Assembly: GCA_020636025.1 (NCBI GenBank)
Contig: JACJYQ010000007.1
Coordinates: 347,501-411,500, forward strand
From: Lewinellaceae bacterium
Lineage (GTDB): Bacteria; Bacteroidota; Bacteroidia; Chitinophagales; Saprospiraceae
Direction of reading: 5' to 3'
Length of the DNA: 64,000 nucleotides
Shown: positions 20,291-29,711 of the stretch, one piece after another
Position numbering within the stretch: the stretch's first letter is position 1
How the letters are laid out: each line of letters begins with the position of its first letter
Translations under genes and position numbers: made by a program
Notes under the pieces: generated by a model
What the model was told of the DNA's origin: nothing
Seen by the model: only the letters and a program-made list of their open reading frames with translations
Database searches by the model: none

Positions 20291-23200
20291 ATGAGACTTT
20301 TTATTTATTCCTGCCTGAGTATTTGCCTGCAAATTTCAGGTTTCGCCATCGGTCCCTCAAACCAGTTTAATTCTACGCCTGATCAACCGCGGGTTCTTTT
20401 TCAGAAATCCACTTATGAAAGCTCTCTATTGAGTTTGGCTGTCGATTCCATTCATCAAATAAACTGTTTAAGATCAACAGGTTATTTGAGAGTCGAAGCA
20501 TCCGGAGGCGTTACGCCTTACACGTATTCATGGAGCAATGGACAAAGTGGTCCCTTGTCAACGAACCTGATTGCTGGAAACTATATTATTACCGTTTCAG
20601 ATAATTTGGGCGCAACAGCTTCCATCAGTGTTAATATTACGGAAGACCTTGAAAAACCTGAGGCAGACGCCGGCCCCAATTTTTCTGCCGTTTGCGATAA
20701 TTCAACTGTAAAAATTTTTGGAGATGGATCAATAGGCCCGGAATTTTCATACCAATGGAATGCCGCTAATGGCGGTTCCATAAAATCGGGTGGCAATACC
20801 CTGAGTCCAACCATCGACCATGTAGGAACCTTCACATTGGTAGTTTCGAATACAGAAAACGGTTGTACCGGCAGCTCTAATGTAGTAGCAACGGCAACCC
20901 ATCAATCTCCAGGCATATCAGCCAATGGAGGTGTTTTTACCTGTTATCAACCTTTTGTGACCCTGACGGCCTCATTCCCTGCACAAAATTGCAGTGTAGT
21001 CTGGACGGGCCCAGCAAACTTCATATCCAATTTTGTCAACCCTCAGGTGGCAGTTGTCGGTACATACACGATTAAAGTGACTGACACCTTAAGCACTTGT
21101 AGTAATCTTGCAACTGCCCAGGTGACTGCCGATACAATCAGACCTACTGCAAGCGCTACCGGCGGCATTGTTAGCTGCGCAAACCCAAGTGTTGCGCTTG
21201 GTGGAAGTTTTTCACCAGTTGGCCTAAACTTTAGCTGGTCCGGACCTGCCGGATTTTCATCAAATCAGCAAAATCCCTTGACTAGCCTTGCCGGCACTTA
21301 CAAGGTAACGGTAACCAAACCAGGGAATGGATGTACTGCCAGCAGCACCGCTTTTGTAACGGCTGATGTAAGTCCTCCAACCGCATCTGCTACGCCAAAT
21401 GGTACCATTACCTGTGCCAGTCCCAACGTATTGGTCATTGGAGGCGGTAGCCCTGCAGGAATTACCTACGCATGGAGCGGCCCGAATGGCTTCTCTTCCA
21501 GCCTACAGAATATTTCCGTGACAACTGCGGGAACATACATTCTGACTACTAAAAACCCGCAAAACGGCTGCACTGCCACCGCATCAGCCGAAGTGCTTTC
21601 CAATAAAATAGCACCAGGAGCTTCTGCAACAGGAGGAACGCGCACCTGTTCCAATCCTTCTGTTACCCTGAACGCATCCAGCAATACACCCGGTGTAACT
21701 TATAAATGGAGCGGCCCGGGCGGCTTCTCTTCAACGCTGCAAAACCCTGTAGCCAGTCAAATAGGAACCTATACGGTAACGGTTACCAACCCTGTAAATG
21801 GTTGTACCAGCATCGCTACAGCTTCTGTTAATCAGAACTTCGCTCAACCCAACCTGATGGTAACCACTGCTACCATCACCTGTTATGTTCCCGCTCCCAA
21901 TGTAAAAGCTACCTCTACTACCAGTGGGGCCACTTTTGCATGGAGCGGGCCCAAAGGCTTTTCTTCCAGCATATCCAATCCCAGTGTTACCGAAGGCGGG
22001 TACTACTATGTTACGGCTACCAACCCTGCGAATGGTTGTACTGCATCGGCCAATATTTATGTTACCGAAAATATCGATAAACCGTTTGTGTTTGCGGGTG
22101 AAGACCGGAATCTGAATTGCAATTTCAGTTCTATTGTGGCCAATCCAATTGGCACAGCCACCGGTGCCAATATTACCTACCAATGGACAACCTGGGACGG
22201 CGTGATCGCTTCAGGAGCCAATACCTTATATGCGCGATTTGAGACAGTTGGTAACTATACACTCAAAGTTACCAATACACAAAATGGCTGTTTCGGCATC
22301 GACAGCATGGAAGTAATGCAAACACCACCGCTCGGAGTGAATTTTACACAGCTTAATCATGTTTCCTGCAATGGAGGCAACAACGGCAGCGTAAAGGCTA
22401 GTCCAAACGGCGGAACTACCGTGTATTCTTACATGTGGTCAACAGGCAGCAAGGTTGCCACCATCACGAACTTGAGTGCCGGCACGTACACCGTTACGGT
22501 AACAGATACAGAAGGTTGCACGATTACCTCAAGTGTTACCATCAACCAACCAGCAGTAATTACGGCAAATGTCAGTGCCACTCCGCAGACAATTTTGAAT
22601 GTGAACAATGGTACGGCAACCGTTACTCCAGGTGGAGGGACAGCTCCTTACACGGTAAAATGGAGTAACAACGCGACCTCCTTAACCATCATGAATCTGG
22701 CTCCGGGAACCTATACCGTTACTGTAACTGATAGTAAAGGATGCAGTACCAGTCAAATGGCGAATGTGAACCCAATTAGTTGTTCCATAAGTGGAAGCAT
22801 TTCAGGAACCGATGTTGTCTGCCCCGGATCTGCCAGCGGTACTGCAACAGTTCTGATTTCCGGTGTGCCTTCACCAATCACCTATGTTTGGTCTAATGGC
22901 GCACAAACAGCCATAGCATCTTCATTGACCGTTGGCAATTACTCGGTTACAGCCACAGGAGCCAATGGCTGCTCCACAGTTCAGAGTACCCAAATAAATG
23001 GCCCCCAACCAATTTTGCTGGCTGTAACGTCCAACATTCCGGTAGCTTGCTCTGGTCAACAGAACGGCTCTATTACCATGAACTCTTCCGGTGGAACGTC
23101 TCCTTATACATATAGCTGGTCAAATGGTGGAAATGGTCCTACCGTTTCCAATCTGGCTGTGGGTAATTACAGCTGCACTACCACGGATAATAAAGGTTGT

Positions 23201-25150
23201 ACAGCTGTTCAAACAGCCCAGGTAACTGCTCCGCAGGCTGTGAGTTTGAGTGTAACGGCTACCACAAATATTGACTGTGTAGACGGAACGAATGGCTCCC
23301 TATCTATGAGCGGCAATGGTGGCACAGCGCCATTTTCATACATGTGGTCTAATAATGCCATTGGCCCAATGGCTAATAATCTGGCCCTTGGGAATTATAT
23401 ATGCACAGTAACTGATTCTCATGGTTGCACTGCTACTAAAAGTGCACAAATCAGCGCCACTGACAATGTGCCTCCACAACTGATCCTGAAGAATATCAGT
23501 GTTGTATTGGATGCAAATGGTCTGGTAAATCTAACGCCTGTGATGTTTGATAATGGCAGTTTTGATGCGACTTGCAGCATAGCAAGCTGGAGTGTAAGTC
23601 CGACATCCTTCTCCTGTGCACAAACAGGCACTCAAAGTGTAACCATTACGGCTTCCGATAAAAATAACAACATTGCTTCCGGAACGGCGCTGGTTACCAT
23701 TATGGACAATATTGTACCTGTGTTGACCTGCCCGCAGGATCAGATTGCGTCTGTATGTTCTTCAGTCGTTTATTTTTCTGCACCACAAATTCAGGATAAC
23801 TGTTCTATAAATGGATCAGCGACTCTGATCAGCGGATTGCCTTCGGGTTCAAGCTTTCCGGTTGGAACCACCATTGAGAAATATTCTTATACCGATGTAG
23901 GCGGAAATACCGGCAGCTGTCAATTCGAAATTACGGTTTTGCCAGGTCTGAGCGCAACTGTTTCGAGTGCTCCGGCAAGCTGTTCCGGGGAATGTAATGG
24001 TTCGGCAACCTTAACCGTTAATGGGGGAGGCATTGCGTCTTCCATAGTATGGAGTAATGGACAAACTGGATTTACGGCCAATAACCTTTGTCCAGGTGTT
24101 TATACAGTAATTGTAACAGACAACTCAGGATGCACACAATCCTTTGACACGCAGGTAGAAGTTCTTGATACACAGGCGCCTGTACTGACCTGTCCAGCTA
24201 ATATCAATGTAGGCTTTTGCAATGCACATGTAACTTATCCTGCGCCACAGGTTCAGGATAATTGCACCATTATTCCACAGCAATTGCAACTTGTTTCCGG
24301 ATTGCCTTCAGGATCTAACTTTCCTGTAGGAACCAGCACCATTTTGTACAGATATACAGATGGCGGTGGAAATATTGGAGATTGTAGTTTCTCTGTGACA
24401 GTAAAACAGACAGCCGCTGTTAGTTCTACCGTAACCAATGTAAAGTGCCACGGAGATTGCTCTGGCGCCATTGCATTGGGTGTTTCCGGAGACTCCGGGC
24501 CATATAACCTGTCTTGGAGTAATGGAGGAACAGGAAACAGTATTTCCAGCCTTTGCTCCGGAATTTATACAGCGACTGTGGTCGATATTTATGGTTGCCA
24601 GCAGACCTCGGTTGCTCAAATATCTGAACCAACGGCCATTAACATCAGCTCCTTTACGGTTACCAATGACGCCGGGAATGCAGGTGTTGGAAGCATTGTG
24701 GTGAATGTTGCCGGAGGAACCCAGCCCTATACATATACCTGGACCCGCAACGGCAATTATTTCGCTTCCAGCCAAAACCTGGTTAACGTTTACCAGGGGC
24801 AATACATCCTAAAAGTAGTGGATGGAAATGGATGCCAGTTTACTAGTACAATATTTACGGTTAGCAACTCTGTTGCCACCATTGAACCCGGCAATGAGGC
24901 AGACTGGCTGGTATTTCCCAACCCGGCTCAGGCTGAAATATTCCTGAAATCCGAGTCACTTGTTAGCGAGGTGCTTCAGTTAAGAATACTGGATATGGGA
25001 GGCAGACTGCTGTTGGAACAACTGGACATTGAACCTGAAAACAACACCATTAAGGTAAACATCAGTAGCCTGCCTGCCGGTCTGCTTCAGGTATGCCTGT
25101 ACAGCCGCAATTCTGTGGTAACAAAGCGATTTGTGAAAACAGGCAACTAG
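20291..25150 (+). CDS. T9SS-exported adhesin-like protein with SprB, Ig-like and HYR domains
   Basis: 1,619 residues from the ATG at 20291 (MRLFIYSCLSICLQISGFA, a good signal peptide); the upstream ATG at 20252 would add 13 residues before it. Order: one SprB-like repeat (SGGVTPYTYSWSNGQSG), then about seven Ig/PKD-like domains of 85-90 residues (WSGPxGFSS ... GTYxVTVTNPxNGCTA), then about five SprB repeats (GGTAPYxxxWSNxxxxxxxxNLAxGxYxVTVTDxxGC). Two HYR domains (VLTCPQDQ, VLTCPANI) then alternate with further SprB repeats. The C-terminus (WLVFPNPAQAEIFLKS ... VTKRFVKTGN) is a type A T9SS sorting domain. SprB repeats occur in the mobile gliding adhesin of Flavobacterium. Gliding, attachment or matrix roles are all possible here. 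Confidence 0.88.
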   Translation: MRLFIYSCLSICLQISGFAIGPSNQFNSTPDQPRVLFQKSTYESSLLSLAVDSIHQINCLRSTGYLRVEASGGVTPYTYSWSNGQSGPLSTNLIAGNYIITVSDNLGATASISVNITEDLEKPEADAGPNFSAVCDNSTVKIFGDGSIGPEFSYQWNAANGGSIKSGGNTLSPTIDHVGTFTLVVSNTENGCTGSSNVVATATHQSPGISANGGVFTCYQPFVTLTASFPAQNCSVVWTGPANFISNFVNPQVAVVGTYTIKVTDTLSTCSNLATAQVTADTIRPTASATGGIVSCANPSVALGGSFSPVGLNFSWSGPAGFSSNQQNPLTSLAGTYKVTVTKPGNGCTASSTAFVTADVSPPTASATPNGTITCASPNVLVIGGGSPAGITYAWSGPNGFSSSLQNISVTTAGTYILTTKNPQNGCTATASAEVLSNKIAPGASATGGTRTCSNPSVTLNASSNTPGVTYKWSGPGGFSSTLQNPVASQIGTYTVTVTNPVNGCTSIATASVNQNFAQPNLMVTTATITCYVPAPNVKATSTTSGATFAWSGPKGFSSSISNPSVTEGGYYYVTATNPANGCTASANIYVTENIDKPFVFAGEDRNLNCNFSSIVANPIGTATGANITYQWTTWDGVIASGANTLYARFETVGNYTLKVTNTQNGCFGIDSMEVMQTPPLGVNFTQLNHVSCNGGNNGSVKASPNGGTTVYSYMWSTGSKVATITNLSAGTYTVTVTDTEGCTITSSVTINQPAVITANVSATPQTILNVNNGTATVTPGGGTAPYTVKWSNNATSLTIMNLAPGTYTVTVTDSKGCSTSQMANVNPISCSISGSISGTDVVCPGSASGTATVLISGVPSPITYVWSNGAQTAIASSLTVGNYSVTATGANGCSTVQSTQINGPQPILLAVTSNIPVACSGQQNGSITMNSSGGTSPYTYSWSNGGNGPTVSNLAVGNYSCTTTDNKGCTAVQTAQVTAPQAVSLSVTATTNIDCVDGTNGSLSMSGNGGTAPFSYMWSNNAIGPMANNLALGNYICTVTDSHGCTATKSAQISATDNVPPQLILKNISVVLDANGLVNLTPVMFDNGSFDATCSIASWSVSPTSFSCAQTGTQSVTITASDKNNNIASGTALVTIMDNIVPVLTCPQDQIASVCSSVVYFSAPQIQDNCSINGSATLISGLPSGSSFPVGTTIEKYSYTDVGGNTGSCQFEITVLPGLSATVSSAPASCSGECNGSATLTVNGGGIASSIVWSNGQTGFTANNLCPGVYTVIVTDNSGCTQSFDTQVEVLDTQAPVLTCPANINVGFCNAHVTYPAPQVQDNCTIIPQQLQLVSGLPSGSNFPVGTSTILYRYTDGGGNIGDCSFSVTVKQTAAVSSTVTNVKCHGDCSGAIALGVSGDSGPYNLSWSNGGTGNSISSLCSGIYTATVVDIYGCQQTSVAQISEPTAINISSFTVTNDAGNAGVGSIVVNVAGGTQPYTYTWTRNGNYFASSQNLVNVYQGQYILKVVDGNGCQFTSTIFTVSNSVATIEPGNEADWLVFPNPAQAEIFLKSESLVSEVLQLRILDMGGRLLLEQLDIEPENNTIKVNISSLPAGLLQVCLYSRNSVVTKRFVKTGN

Positions 25151-25164
25151 ATAAAGAACTCAGT

Positions 25165-25269
25165 ATGCAGAATGCAAATTGAAAAAGTGATGGAAAATGG
25201 TATAAGTAAAATTGGTTGATTTTACTGACACATCCATGATTGCTTACTTCTTCAAGTTGCATTCTGCAT
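25165..25269. repeat. 13-bp inverted repeat between convergent genes
   Basis: ATGCAGAATGCAA at 25165-25177 and its exact reverse complement at 25257-25269 flank the convergent ends of the adhesin gene and bcp. No T-run is directly attached. It may act as a two-way transcription end, but the 79-base spacing makes that uncertain. Confidence 0.4.
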
Positions 25270-25294
25270 TCTGGATTCTGACCTTACCCAATTT

Positions 25295-25747
25295 CTAGGA
25301 GAAAAGTTGTTCGGAATGGTTGGCGGTATCCACTTTATCGATGATGCGCTCTATATTCCCTTGCTCATCAATGACAAAAGTGGTTCTGTGTATCCCCATG
25401 TAGGTTCTGCCCATAAATTTTTTCTCACCCCAAACGCCATAGGCTTCCGAAACTGCGTGGTCCTCATCTGCCAACAGGGAAAATGGCAGGCTGTATTTGT
25501 CCTGGAATTTTACATGCTTTTTGGCTGAATCCGGGCTAACCCCTAGTATGGCATAGCCCTTTCCCATAAAGCTTTGGTAGTTGTCGCGGAGACTGCAAGC
25601 CTGAGCCGTGCATCCTGGTGTGTCATCTTTAGGGTAAAAATACAATACGAGCTTTTTGCCTGCGAAATCAGACAGGTTTACCATTTTGCCGGTTTCGTCT
25701 GAAACTGAAAAATCGGGTGCTTTATCGCCTTCTTTTAGGTGAAACAT
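25295..25747 (-). CDS. bcp: Thioredoxin-dependent thiol peroxidase (Bcp/PrxQ)
   Basis: 150 residues from the ATG at 25747 (MFHLKEGDKAPDFSV); a TTG seven codons upstream is less likely as a start. It reduces hydrogen peroxide and organic hydroperoxides with electrons from thioredoxin, in the cytoplasm. The peroxidatic cysteine motif is intact: YPKDDTPGCTAQACSLRD holds the peroxidatic and, five residues later, the resolving cysteine typical of the Bcp type. The length fits the family. It is convergent with the adhesin gene and has no operon partner. Confidence 0.95.
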   Translation of the reverse strand: MFHLKEGDKAPDFSVSDETGKMVNLSDFAGKKLVLYFYPKDDTPGCTAQACSLRDNYQSFMGKGYAILGVSPDSAKKHVKFQDKYSLPFSLLADEDHAVSEAYGVWGEKKFMGRTYMGIHRTTFVIDEQGNIERIIDKVDTANHSEQLFS

Positions 25748-25803
25748 AGTTTTTGAATTTTGAGACAATGATAATTGGCTTGAAAAAAGTTAGTTCAACG
25801 TAC

Positions 25804-25962
25804 GAGCTTGTTCAGGTTTCTATCGCTGGGCTGCAAGTGGAAAATTTCGTTTCATCCTTCGTTGAAATTTTCGCCGAATTGCCCGCATGCGACTGCAAAT
25901 TTCGCCTCGCCTGAAACAAAATTTCCTCACTTTCGCCTCAGCATAGAAACCTGAACAAGCTC
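25804..25962. repeat. Hairpin element with perfect 20-bp terminal inverted repeats
   Basis: GAGCTTGTTCAGGTTTCTAT (25804-25823) and its exact reverse complement (25943-25962) enclose 119 bases. After one unpaired base the stem continues with GCTG/CAGC. Inside, GAAAATTTC and GAAATTTTC form a second hairpin, and AAATTTCG-like words recur. It fills the intergenic region between the RDD and bcp genes and resembles a MITE or a long extragenic palindrome. There is no ORF. The flanks show no clear target duplication. Confidence 0.6.
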
Positions 25963-26108
25963 TCTTAATAAATGTCATTTGATAATTTATTGTAAAATCA
26001 GCCCCGAAGTAAGGTCAGGATCCTTCAAATCAAATAAATCACACAAATCACATAAATCAAGGTAAAGCTTGCCTTTCGAACGCCAAGAGTCAAATTTTGT
26101 TCATAGCC

Positions 26109-26852
26109 TCAACGTGTAAGCACTATGTAGTCTTTCAGGAGGATTTTTAAAAAATCCAAAGAGTTTGGAGGCCGTTTGTCAATTTGCAGTACTTGCATCA
26201 AGTGGGTCACCAAATCTTCGACTACTTCCCTGTGAGCTTCATTGTTAAACCGCTTTTGCCGGGCAATTACATTCTTGATGTAAATCATATCCTTTTCACT
26301 CAGATTGCGAACCTCGGGATAAAGTGGTTGATAATTTTGAATGGTTGAAATGCCCAGTATGTCTTCCAGCCTGAATCGCCAGGAACTTTGCTGGATCTTG
26401 ATAACGGTTGTATTTGCCGCCATATCACCCAATCGTTGCGATTTTGGCGTTGTCTTGATCAAAAGAAGCCCGATAATACCAAAGGAAAACAGCGAGTCCA
26501 GCATCTGCAATATGGCTCGCAGCACCACGTCGCTCCATTCGGGTTCATTCCCATCCAGTCTGACAACCCTCGTACTCATGATCATTTTCCCAAGGGTCTG
26601 ACCTCCATTGAGTATTTCCATGAAAATATTGTACATGAAATACACCACAAAGGACATGACGACCCAGAAAATTGACCATCCTCTTTCCCAAATGGATTGA
26701 AAGATGAAAACGGCGAGGCGGATCAAAATAAGATAGCCAAGAGAAACAATCAGCGCATCAATGATCCAGGCCAGCATTCTTTCCCACATGCTGGCAAGGT
26801 CATATTCTATGGTGACATTCTGCACCGTATTTATTTCTATGCTCTGTTGCAT
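26109..26852 (-). CDS. RDD-family membrane protein
   Basis: 247 residues. The RDD domain covers about 15-150. The conserved Arg of the first membrane segment is in WERMLAWIIDALIVSLGYLILI, and the second and third segments are WSIFWVVMSFVVYFMYNIF and LFSFGIIGLLLI. The conserved NGGQTLGKMIMSTRVV and QRLGDMAANTTV motifs are present. The C-terminal 90 residues are soluble and helical. RDD proteins are inner-membrane proteins of poorly known role, some linked to ion or solute transport. It lies 20 bases after dapD on the same strand and is probably co-transcribed. Confidence 0.88.
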   Translation of the reverse strand: MQQSIEINTVQNVTIEYDLASMWERMLAWIIDALIVSLGYLILIRLAVFIFQSIWERGWSIFWVVMSFVVYFMYNIFMEILNGGQTLGKMIMSTRVVRLDGNEPEWSDVVLRAILQMLDSLFSFGIIGLLLIKTTPKSQRLGDMAANTTVIKIQQSSWRFRLEDILGISTIQNYQPLYPEVRNLSEKDMIYIKNVIARQKRFNNEAHREVVEDLVTHLMQVLQIDKRPPNSLDFLKILLKDYIVLTR

Positions 26853-26872
26853 CTCAGAATACAGATCGACAG

Positions 26873-27709
26873 TTAAACAGCAACTGAATATTCTCTCAAG
26901 GCATCGTTCAAAGACACTTTTTTATCAGTGCTTTCTTTCCTTTGACCAATGATCAGGGCGCAAGCTACCTGATATTCACCAGCAGGAAACTGACGCGTGT
27001 AAGTACCTGGAATAACAATTGATCTGGGTGGCACATATCCTTTCTGAACAACAGGCTCAGAGCCGGTCACATCAATAATATGTGTGCTTTGGGTGAGCAC
27101 TACATTGGCGCCCAGCACCGCTTCCCTGGCAACATGAACGCCTTCCACCACGATACAACGAGATCCTATAAAACACTCATCTTCTATGATGGTGGGTGTA
27201 GCCTGTGGCGGTTCCAGAACGCCACCAATGCCGACACCTCCGGCCAGGTGAACATTTCTCCCTATTTGCGCGGAAGAACCAACAGTGGCCCAGGTGTCCA
27301 CCATGGTGCCGCTGCCTACCCAGGCGCCTATGTTTACATAAGAAGGCATCAGAATCGCTCCTTTTTCGATATAGGAGCCATAACGGGCCAAGGCCTGAGG
27401 CACTACCCTGACTCCTTTTTCAGCAAATCCTTTCTTTAATGGAATTTTATCGTGGTATTCAAATGGCCCTACTTCGATGGTTTCCATTTGCTGAATTGGG
27501 AAGTAAAGTACAATGGCCATTTTGACCCATTCATTTGTTAGCCAGCCATTTTTTGCTCCTTCTGCACCTTCATCAACAGGTTGAGCTACCCGTATTTTGC
27601 CATCATCCAGCAAGGCCAATACTTCTCTTATGGCTTGTTGTGTTTCGGGTTTCTGGAGCAGGGACCTGTCTGTCCAGGCCGCCTCAATTGTTTGTTGTAG
27701 ATCAGTCAT
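26873..27709 (-). CDS. dapD: Tetrahydrodipicolinate N-succinyltransferase
   Basis: 278 residues from the ATG at 27709 (MTDLQQTIEAAW); a longer reading with 10 extra residues lacks support. DapD transfers succinyl from succinyl-CoA to tetrahydrodipicolinate in the succinylase route to meso-diaminopimelate and lysine. Evidence: an N-terminal helical domain with KMAIVLYFPIQ, then a left-handed beta-helix of hexapeptide repeats (GAWVGSGTMVDTWATVGSSAQIGRNVHL), and the family motif GGVGIGGVLEPPQATPTIIEDECFIGSR. It works as a cytoplasmic trimer. It lies 42 bases after the MlaE permease gene and 20 bases before the RDD gene. Confidence 0.95.
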   Translation of the reverse strand: MTDLQQTIEAAWTDRSLLQKPETQQAIREVLALLDDGKIRVAQPVDEGAEGAKNGWLTNEWVKMAIVLYFPIQQMETIEVGPFEYHDKIPLKKGFAEKGVRVVPQALARYGSYIEKGAILMPSYVNIGAWVGSGTMVDTWATVGSSAQIGRNVHLAGGVGIGGVLEPPQATPTIIEDECFIGSRCIVVEGVHVAREAVLGANVVLTQSTHIIDVTGSEPVVQKGYVPPRSIVIPGTYTRQFPAGEYQVACALIIGQRKESTDKKVSLNDALREYSVAV

Positions 27710-27751
27710 ATATGATAATGAAAAAAGAAACTTCGTCACTTTTGGCAGACA

Positions 27752-28513
27752 CTAGCCATTTAGTAGTACCGCAATTATATAATCTGAAAGCAGGATGAAA
27801 ATATCGCTGAATACCACCGCCCGGGTACTGGCATGGCCCAGCTCAATACTGCCACCTTTTACAAAGTAACCCTGATAGCAGGAAATGGTGGTCAGGATGT
27901 AGGCAAAAACAAATGATTTTACATACATCATAAATACATTGTACGGTACAAAAAAGGATCGAACTCCGCGGATATACTCGTCATCTGTCAATATTTCCGT
28001 AGGTACGGTAGAAAGATAACCACCAATAACCGCCACAAAAGCTGAAAAAGTAACCAGCAAAGGAATCACCAACAATCCAGCAATTAGTTTAGGTGTAATC
28101 AGATAGGCAGCCGTATTCACCCCCATGACTTCCATCGCATCAATATGTTCTTTTTGACGCATTCCACCGATTTCGGCCGCCATATTGGATCCTACTTTTC
28201 CTGCCAGCACCAGACAAGTAATGGTGGGTGACAGTTCAATCAAGGCCAAATCGCGCACAATATACCCGATGTAGTACCGCGGTACCAATTGACCGTCCAG
28301 CTGGTAGGAAAACTGCAAAGCAGCCACAGCACCAATAAATATGGAGATCAGGCATACAATGATCAGAGAACCTACGCCAATGTCATTCATTTGCCTCGAA
28401 ATCTCTTTCCAGTACATGGAAACCTTTTCCGGACGGCTGAATGACTGCTTCATCATGATCAGGTATTGCCCCAGATCATGCAGGTAATTGTATTTGCTAA
28501 GAATTTGTCGCAT
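27752..28513 (-). CDS. mlaE: MlaE-family ABC transporter permease
   Basis: 253 residues. It matches the permease of the Mla/Ttg2-type lipid transporters: an amphipathic N-terminus, membrane segments at about 48-70, 85-105, 140-170 and 195-245, and the conserved core ELSPTITCLVLAGKVGSNMAAEIGGMRQKEHIDAMEVMGVNTAAYLITPK. MlaE works in the inner membrane with an ATPase (MlaF) and an MCE protein (MlaD) in phospholipid movement between the membranes. Neither partner is adjacent here; the next gene downstream is dapD, which is unusual. Confidence 0.92.
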   Translation of the reverse strand: MRQILSKYNYLHDLGQYLIMMKQSFSRPEKVSMYWKEISRQMNDIGVGSLIIVCLISIFIGAVAALQFSYQLDGQLVPRYYIGYIVRDLALIELSPTITCLVLAGKVGSNMAAEIGGMRQKEHIDAMEVMGVNTAAYLITPKLIAGLLVIPLLVTFSAFVAVIGGYLSTVPTEILTDDEYIRGVRSFFVPYNVFMMYVKSFVFAYILTTISCYQGYFVKGGSIELGHASTRAVVFSDIFILLSDYIIAVLLNG

Positions 28514-28517
28514 GGTA

Positions 28518-28695
28518 ATTAATTAGCTAATGAGCCAATTAGCCAATTAGCTAATCATCGTATTAGCTAATGATTATTTGTGGGCTTAAAGGTACATGGA
28601 AAATCCGGAGGCAAGCCCTCTGATTCCGCCAACATTCACCTGACCTTAAAATATTAGCATATTAGCTAATTATCACATTAGCTAATTAACCCAAT
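28518..28695. repeat. Cluster of ATTAGCTAAT palindromes between divergent genes
   Basis: The perfect 10-bp palindrome ATTAGCTAAT occurs at 28522, 28546, 28562, 28661 and 28677, and several variants (CCAATTAG, ATTAGCAT) lie between. The cluster occupies the gap between the divergent mlaE and SDR genes and reaches the -33 area of the SDR promoter. It could be an operator cluster, or a simple extragenic repeat like the GATTAC octamers near 3015. Confidence 0.6.
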
Positions 28696-28698
28696 GTC

Positions 28699-28706
28699 TA
28701 GCTTTG
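28699..28706 (+). promoter_or_regulatory. Probable -7 box of the SDR gene promoter
   Basis: TAGCTTTG matches TAnnTTTG exactly and lies 42 bases before the ATG. The expected TTG about 19 bases upstream is replaced by TTA inside an ATTAGCTAAT palindrome, so the promoter may be weak or regulated. Confidence 0.45.
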
Positions 28707-28748
28707 CCAGATATCTCATTTGTCTAAAAAAGATTTTCTTTACCACTG

Positions 28749-29456
28749 ATGAATAGAAAAGCAGTCATAACCGGAGCTACGAAAGGGATTGGCAGGGCCA
28801 TTGCAGAAATATTTGCGCAAAACGGATTCGATCTCTTCGTTTGCGCCCGAACGACCGACGATCTGGATCAGATGGCAGCGTATTGGGCAAAGGAGTTTCC
28901 TGCGTGCAAATTATATACCTATGCACTTGATTTGAAGGATAAAACTGCCATTGCAGGCTTTTGTAAGGTGATTTCTGAAAAATGGAACAGAGTAGATGTA
29001 TTGGTGAATAATGCCGGAGTGTACTTGCCAGGGAACATGACTGAGGAAAAGGAAGGGCAATTGGAAGAGCTTATCCAAACAAATGTATACAGTGCCTATT
29101 ATGTGACCCGCCATTTACTGCCCCTGATGCTACCGCATAAACACGGACACATTTTCAATATGTGCAGCATTGCCAGTCTGGCGGCGTATCCCGATGCGGG
29201 TTCTTACAGTGTTTCCAAGTTTGCCTTATTGGGATTTTCAAAAGTGTTGCGGGAAGAAATGAAAACCAAAGGGCTGAGGGTGACAGCCGTGCTACCGGGC
29301 AATACCTGGTCAGACGCCTGGAAAGGGGCTGCTTTGCCAGCGGATAGGATCATGAAGGCAGAGGATGTTGCCAAGGCAATTTGGGGTTGTTATGCACTAT
29401 CTGATTCGGCCGTGGTGGAAGAATTACTAATCAGGCCACAATTGGGCGATCTGTAA
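28749..29456 (+). CDS. Short-chain dehydrogenase/reductase
   Basis: 235 residues, classical SDR fold. The nucleotide-binding motif TGATKGIG is at about 9-16, the NNAG motif is in VLVNNAGVY, the catalytic Ser is in NMCSIASLAAYPD, and Tyr and Lys are in YSVSK. The PGNTWSD segment after the active site is also typical. A 3-ketoacyl-reductase-like or sepiapterin-reductase-like NADP(H)-dependent reduction is possible, but the substrate cannot be read from the sequence. No neighbour on the same strand suggests a pathway. Confidence 0.92.
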   Translation: MNRKAVITGATKGIGRAIAEIFAQNGFDLFVCARTTDDLDQMAAYWAKEFPACKLYTYALDLKDKTAIAGFCKVISEKWNRVDVLVNNAGVYLPGNMTEEKEGQLEELIQTNVYSAYYVTRHLLPLMLPHKHGHIFNMCSIASLAAYPDAGSYSVSKFALLGFSKVLREEMKTKGLRVTAVLPGNTWSDAWKGAALPADRIMKAEDVAKAIWGCYALSDSAVVEELLIRPQLGDL

Positions 29457-29613
29457 GAAAACATCAAACATTACTGCTTTCAACTTGTTGCTGATTATAA
29501 ACAGGATCGCATTACTTAGTGGTTTTTAATTACTCAATTGCGTATATCTCTTGGATTTACTGTTAAATTTTGACGTTTGTCAATTTGATCACACGACATT
29601 AATGGAATGCTTA

Positions 29614-29621
29614 TATCTTTG
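29614..29621 (+). promoter_or_regulatory. Possible -7 box for the peroxiredoxin-like gene
   Basis: TATCTTTG matches TAnnTTTG, 90 bases before the ATG. No TTG lies at the expected 19-base spacing (the nearest TTTG is 26 bases upstream), so this is tentative. The rest of the 255-base gap shows nothing else. Confidence 0.3.
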
Positions 29622-29711
29622 TAATATTAAGATAATATTTTGTCGCTTGTCGAAATATTGATGGCAAACAGATAATTATTAGTTTCTTTAGTGCCATTGC
29701 GAAAGTAAAAC

